Below are positions 63,314 through 64,000 of a DNA stretch of 64,000 nucleotides, one piece after another. A program made the translations under genes and the position numbers. Under the pieces are notes generated by a model that was not told the DNA's origin, did not search any database, and worked only from the letters and a program-made list of their open reading frames with translations. Source of the stretch: Charina bottae (lineage: Eukaryota; Chordata; Lepidosauria; Squamata; Charinaidae). The stretch is taken from positions 26,521,501-26,585,500 of the forward strand of contig JALMGJ010000011.1 in NCBI GenBank assembly GCA_023362775.1. The letters are read 5' to 3'. Each line of letters begins with the position of its first letter. Positions within the stretch are counted from its first letter, which is position 1.

Positions 63314-64000
63314 TCATTTCCTTTGGTTTATCAGCTGTTTCCTGTTGTTCAGCTGAGGCCTCAACAAAATAATAAAACATTTGGGGACAAAAATGCACCC
63401 TAGCAGTCCAGCACTGGAAGCTAAGATGGAGAAGATCTCCACAGCTACCATATATTTTCCTTTGGTGCTCAGGTAGGTGGGAACAAAGGATAACCAAACA
63501 CTGCAGAAAACCAACATACTGAATGTGATAAACTTGGCTTCATTAAAAGCATCTGGTAACTTCCTGGCAAAAAAGGCCACAGTGAAACTCACCATGGCCA
63601 AAAAGCCCAGATAGCTCAGTACACAATAAAACATAGTCACAGAACCTTGATTACATTCCAGAACAATTTGATCCTCCATTGAATGCATGTCAACATCTGG
63701 GAAGGGGGGAGAGGTTGACAGCCATATAATGCATATGCCTGATTGAATAAGAGAACAGGAAAGAACAATGGAATTGGCGAGTCTTTTCCCCACCCATTTT
63801 CTCAGCATGGATCCTGGCTTGGTGGCCAAGAAAGCCAGAACGACTATGGTGGTTTTTGCCAGCACACAAGAAACAGCCACTGAGAAGATTATACTAAAAG
63901 TGGTTTGGCAAAGGAGACACAAGACCTTCCCAGGACAGTCAATAAAAAGCAAGGCTGATAGAAAGCAGAGCAGGAGGGAGATGAGGAGAGTGTAGGTGAG
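63314..64000 (-). CDS. Vomeronasal type-2 receptor E, last exon, partial
   Basis: Open minus-strand frame from the window edge to a stop at 63316-63314. It begins in helix 2 ([13 protein letters not shown]) and covers the rest of the 7TM domain: [41 protein letters not shown]-type loop as [51 protein letters not shown], and [17 protein letters not shown]. No frameshift, so it may belong to an intact gene lying beyond the window. It runs opposite to A-D and resembles C in this region more than A or B. Confidence 0.92.
   Translation of the reverse strand, partial: LTYTLLISLLLCFLSALLFIDCPGKVLCLLCQTTFSIIFSVAVSCVLAKTTIVVLAFLATKPGSMLRKWVGKRLANSIVLSCSLIQSGICIIWLSTSPPFPDVDMHSMEDQIVLECNQGSVTMFYCVLSYLGFLAMVSFTVAFFARKLPDAFNEAKFITFSMLVFCSVWLSFVPTYLSTKGKYMVAVEIFSILASSAGLLGCIFVPKCFIILLRPQLNNRKQLINQRK

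Overview
The window looks like squamate reptile nuclear DNA. The evidence is a tandem array of multi-exon vomeronasal type-2 receptor (V2R) genes in AT-rich sequence, together with a squamate-type repeat load: BovB/RTE, CR1, L2 and L1 LINEs, Sauria-type tRNA SINEs with their usual 3' body, Penelope-like elements (PLEs), Ty3/gypsy, Ty1/copia, hAT and Tc1 elements. V2R expansion is best known in snakes and varanid lizards, but I cannot fix the species. No prokaryotic, organellar or viral gene set is visible.

V2R layout, left to right. Gene A (5333-20531, +) has six exons with matching phases and no stop, predicting 873 aa. A truncated last-exon fragment (21736-22135, +) lies 1.2 kb downstream. 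Gene B (27566-37490, +) has the same six exons and predicts 874 aa. C is a lone, broken last exon (48605-49666, +). D (50631-54112, +) has exons 1-3 only, with a stop just before the end of exon 3. E is an open last exon on the minus strand, cut by the right edge (63314-64000). A and B share sequence upstream of their start codons, so the duplication unit included the promoter-proximal region. In each intact gene exons 1-4 give the signal peptide and Venus-flytrap ligand domain, exon 5 plus the start of exon 6 the nine-cysteine linker, and the rest of exon 6 the seven-helix domain.

The rest is mostly mobile DNA, much of it nested and datable by target-site duplications (TSDs). At 38866-46322 a Tc1 transposon carries an L1 with a twin-priming 5' inversion, which itself contains a PLE; a 76-bp PLE fragment sits elsewhere in the same transposase. 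At 55365-61510 a minus-strand gypsy element is split by two L1-derived elements that have 5' ends but no reverse transcriptase. At 23624-25657 an internally deleted Ty1/copia element has recent-looking LTRs, a 5-bp TSD and a primer-binding site matching the anticodon arm of initiator tRNA-Met. Several PLE copies carry recognisable hammerhead-ribozyme cores, one pair inside a 366-bp palindrome.

I did not find a wholly new system. The most notable signals are the hammerhead-bearing PLE copies and palindrome, the half-tRNA-type primer site in a vertebrate copia element, the L1 derivatives lacking ORF2, and the L1 that landed about 45 bp from the exon 3 acceptor of gene A. All similarity statements come from reading and family recognition; no database search was run.
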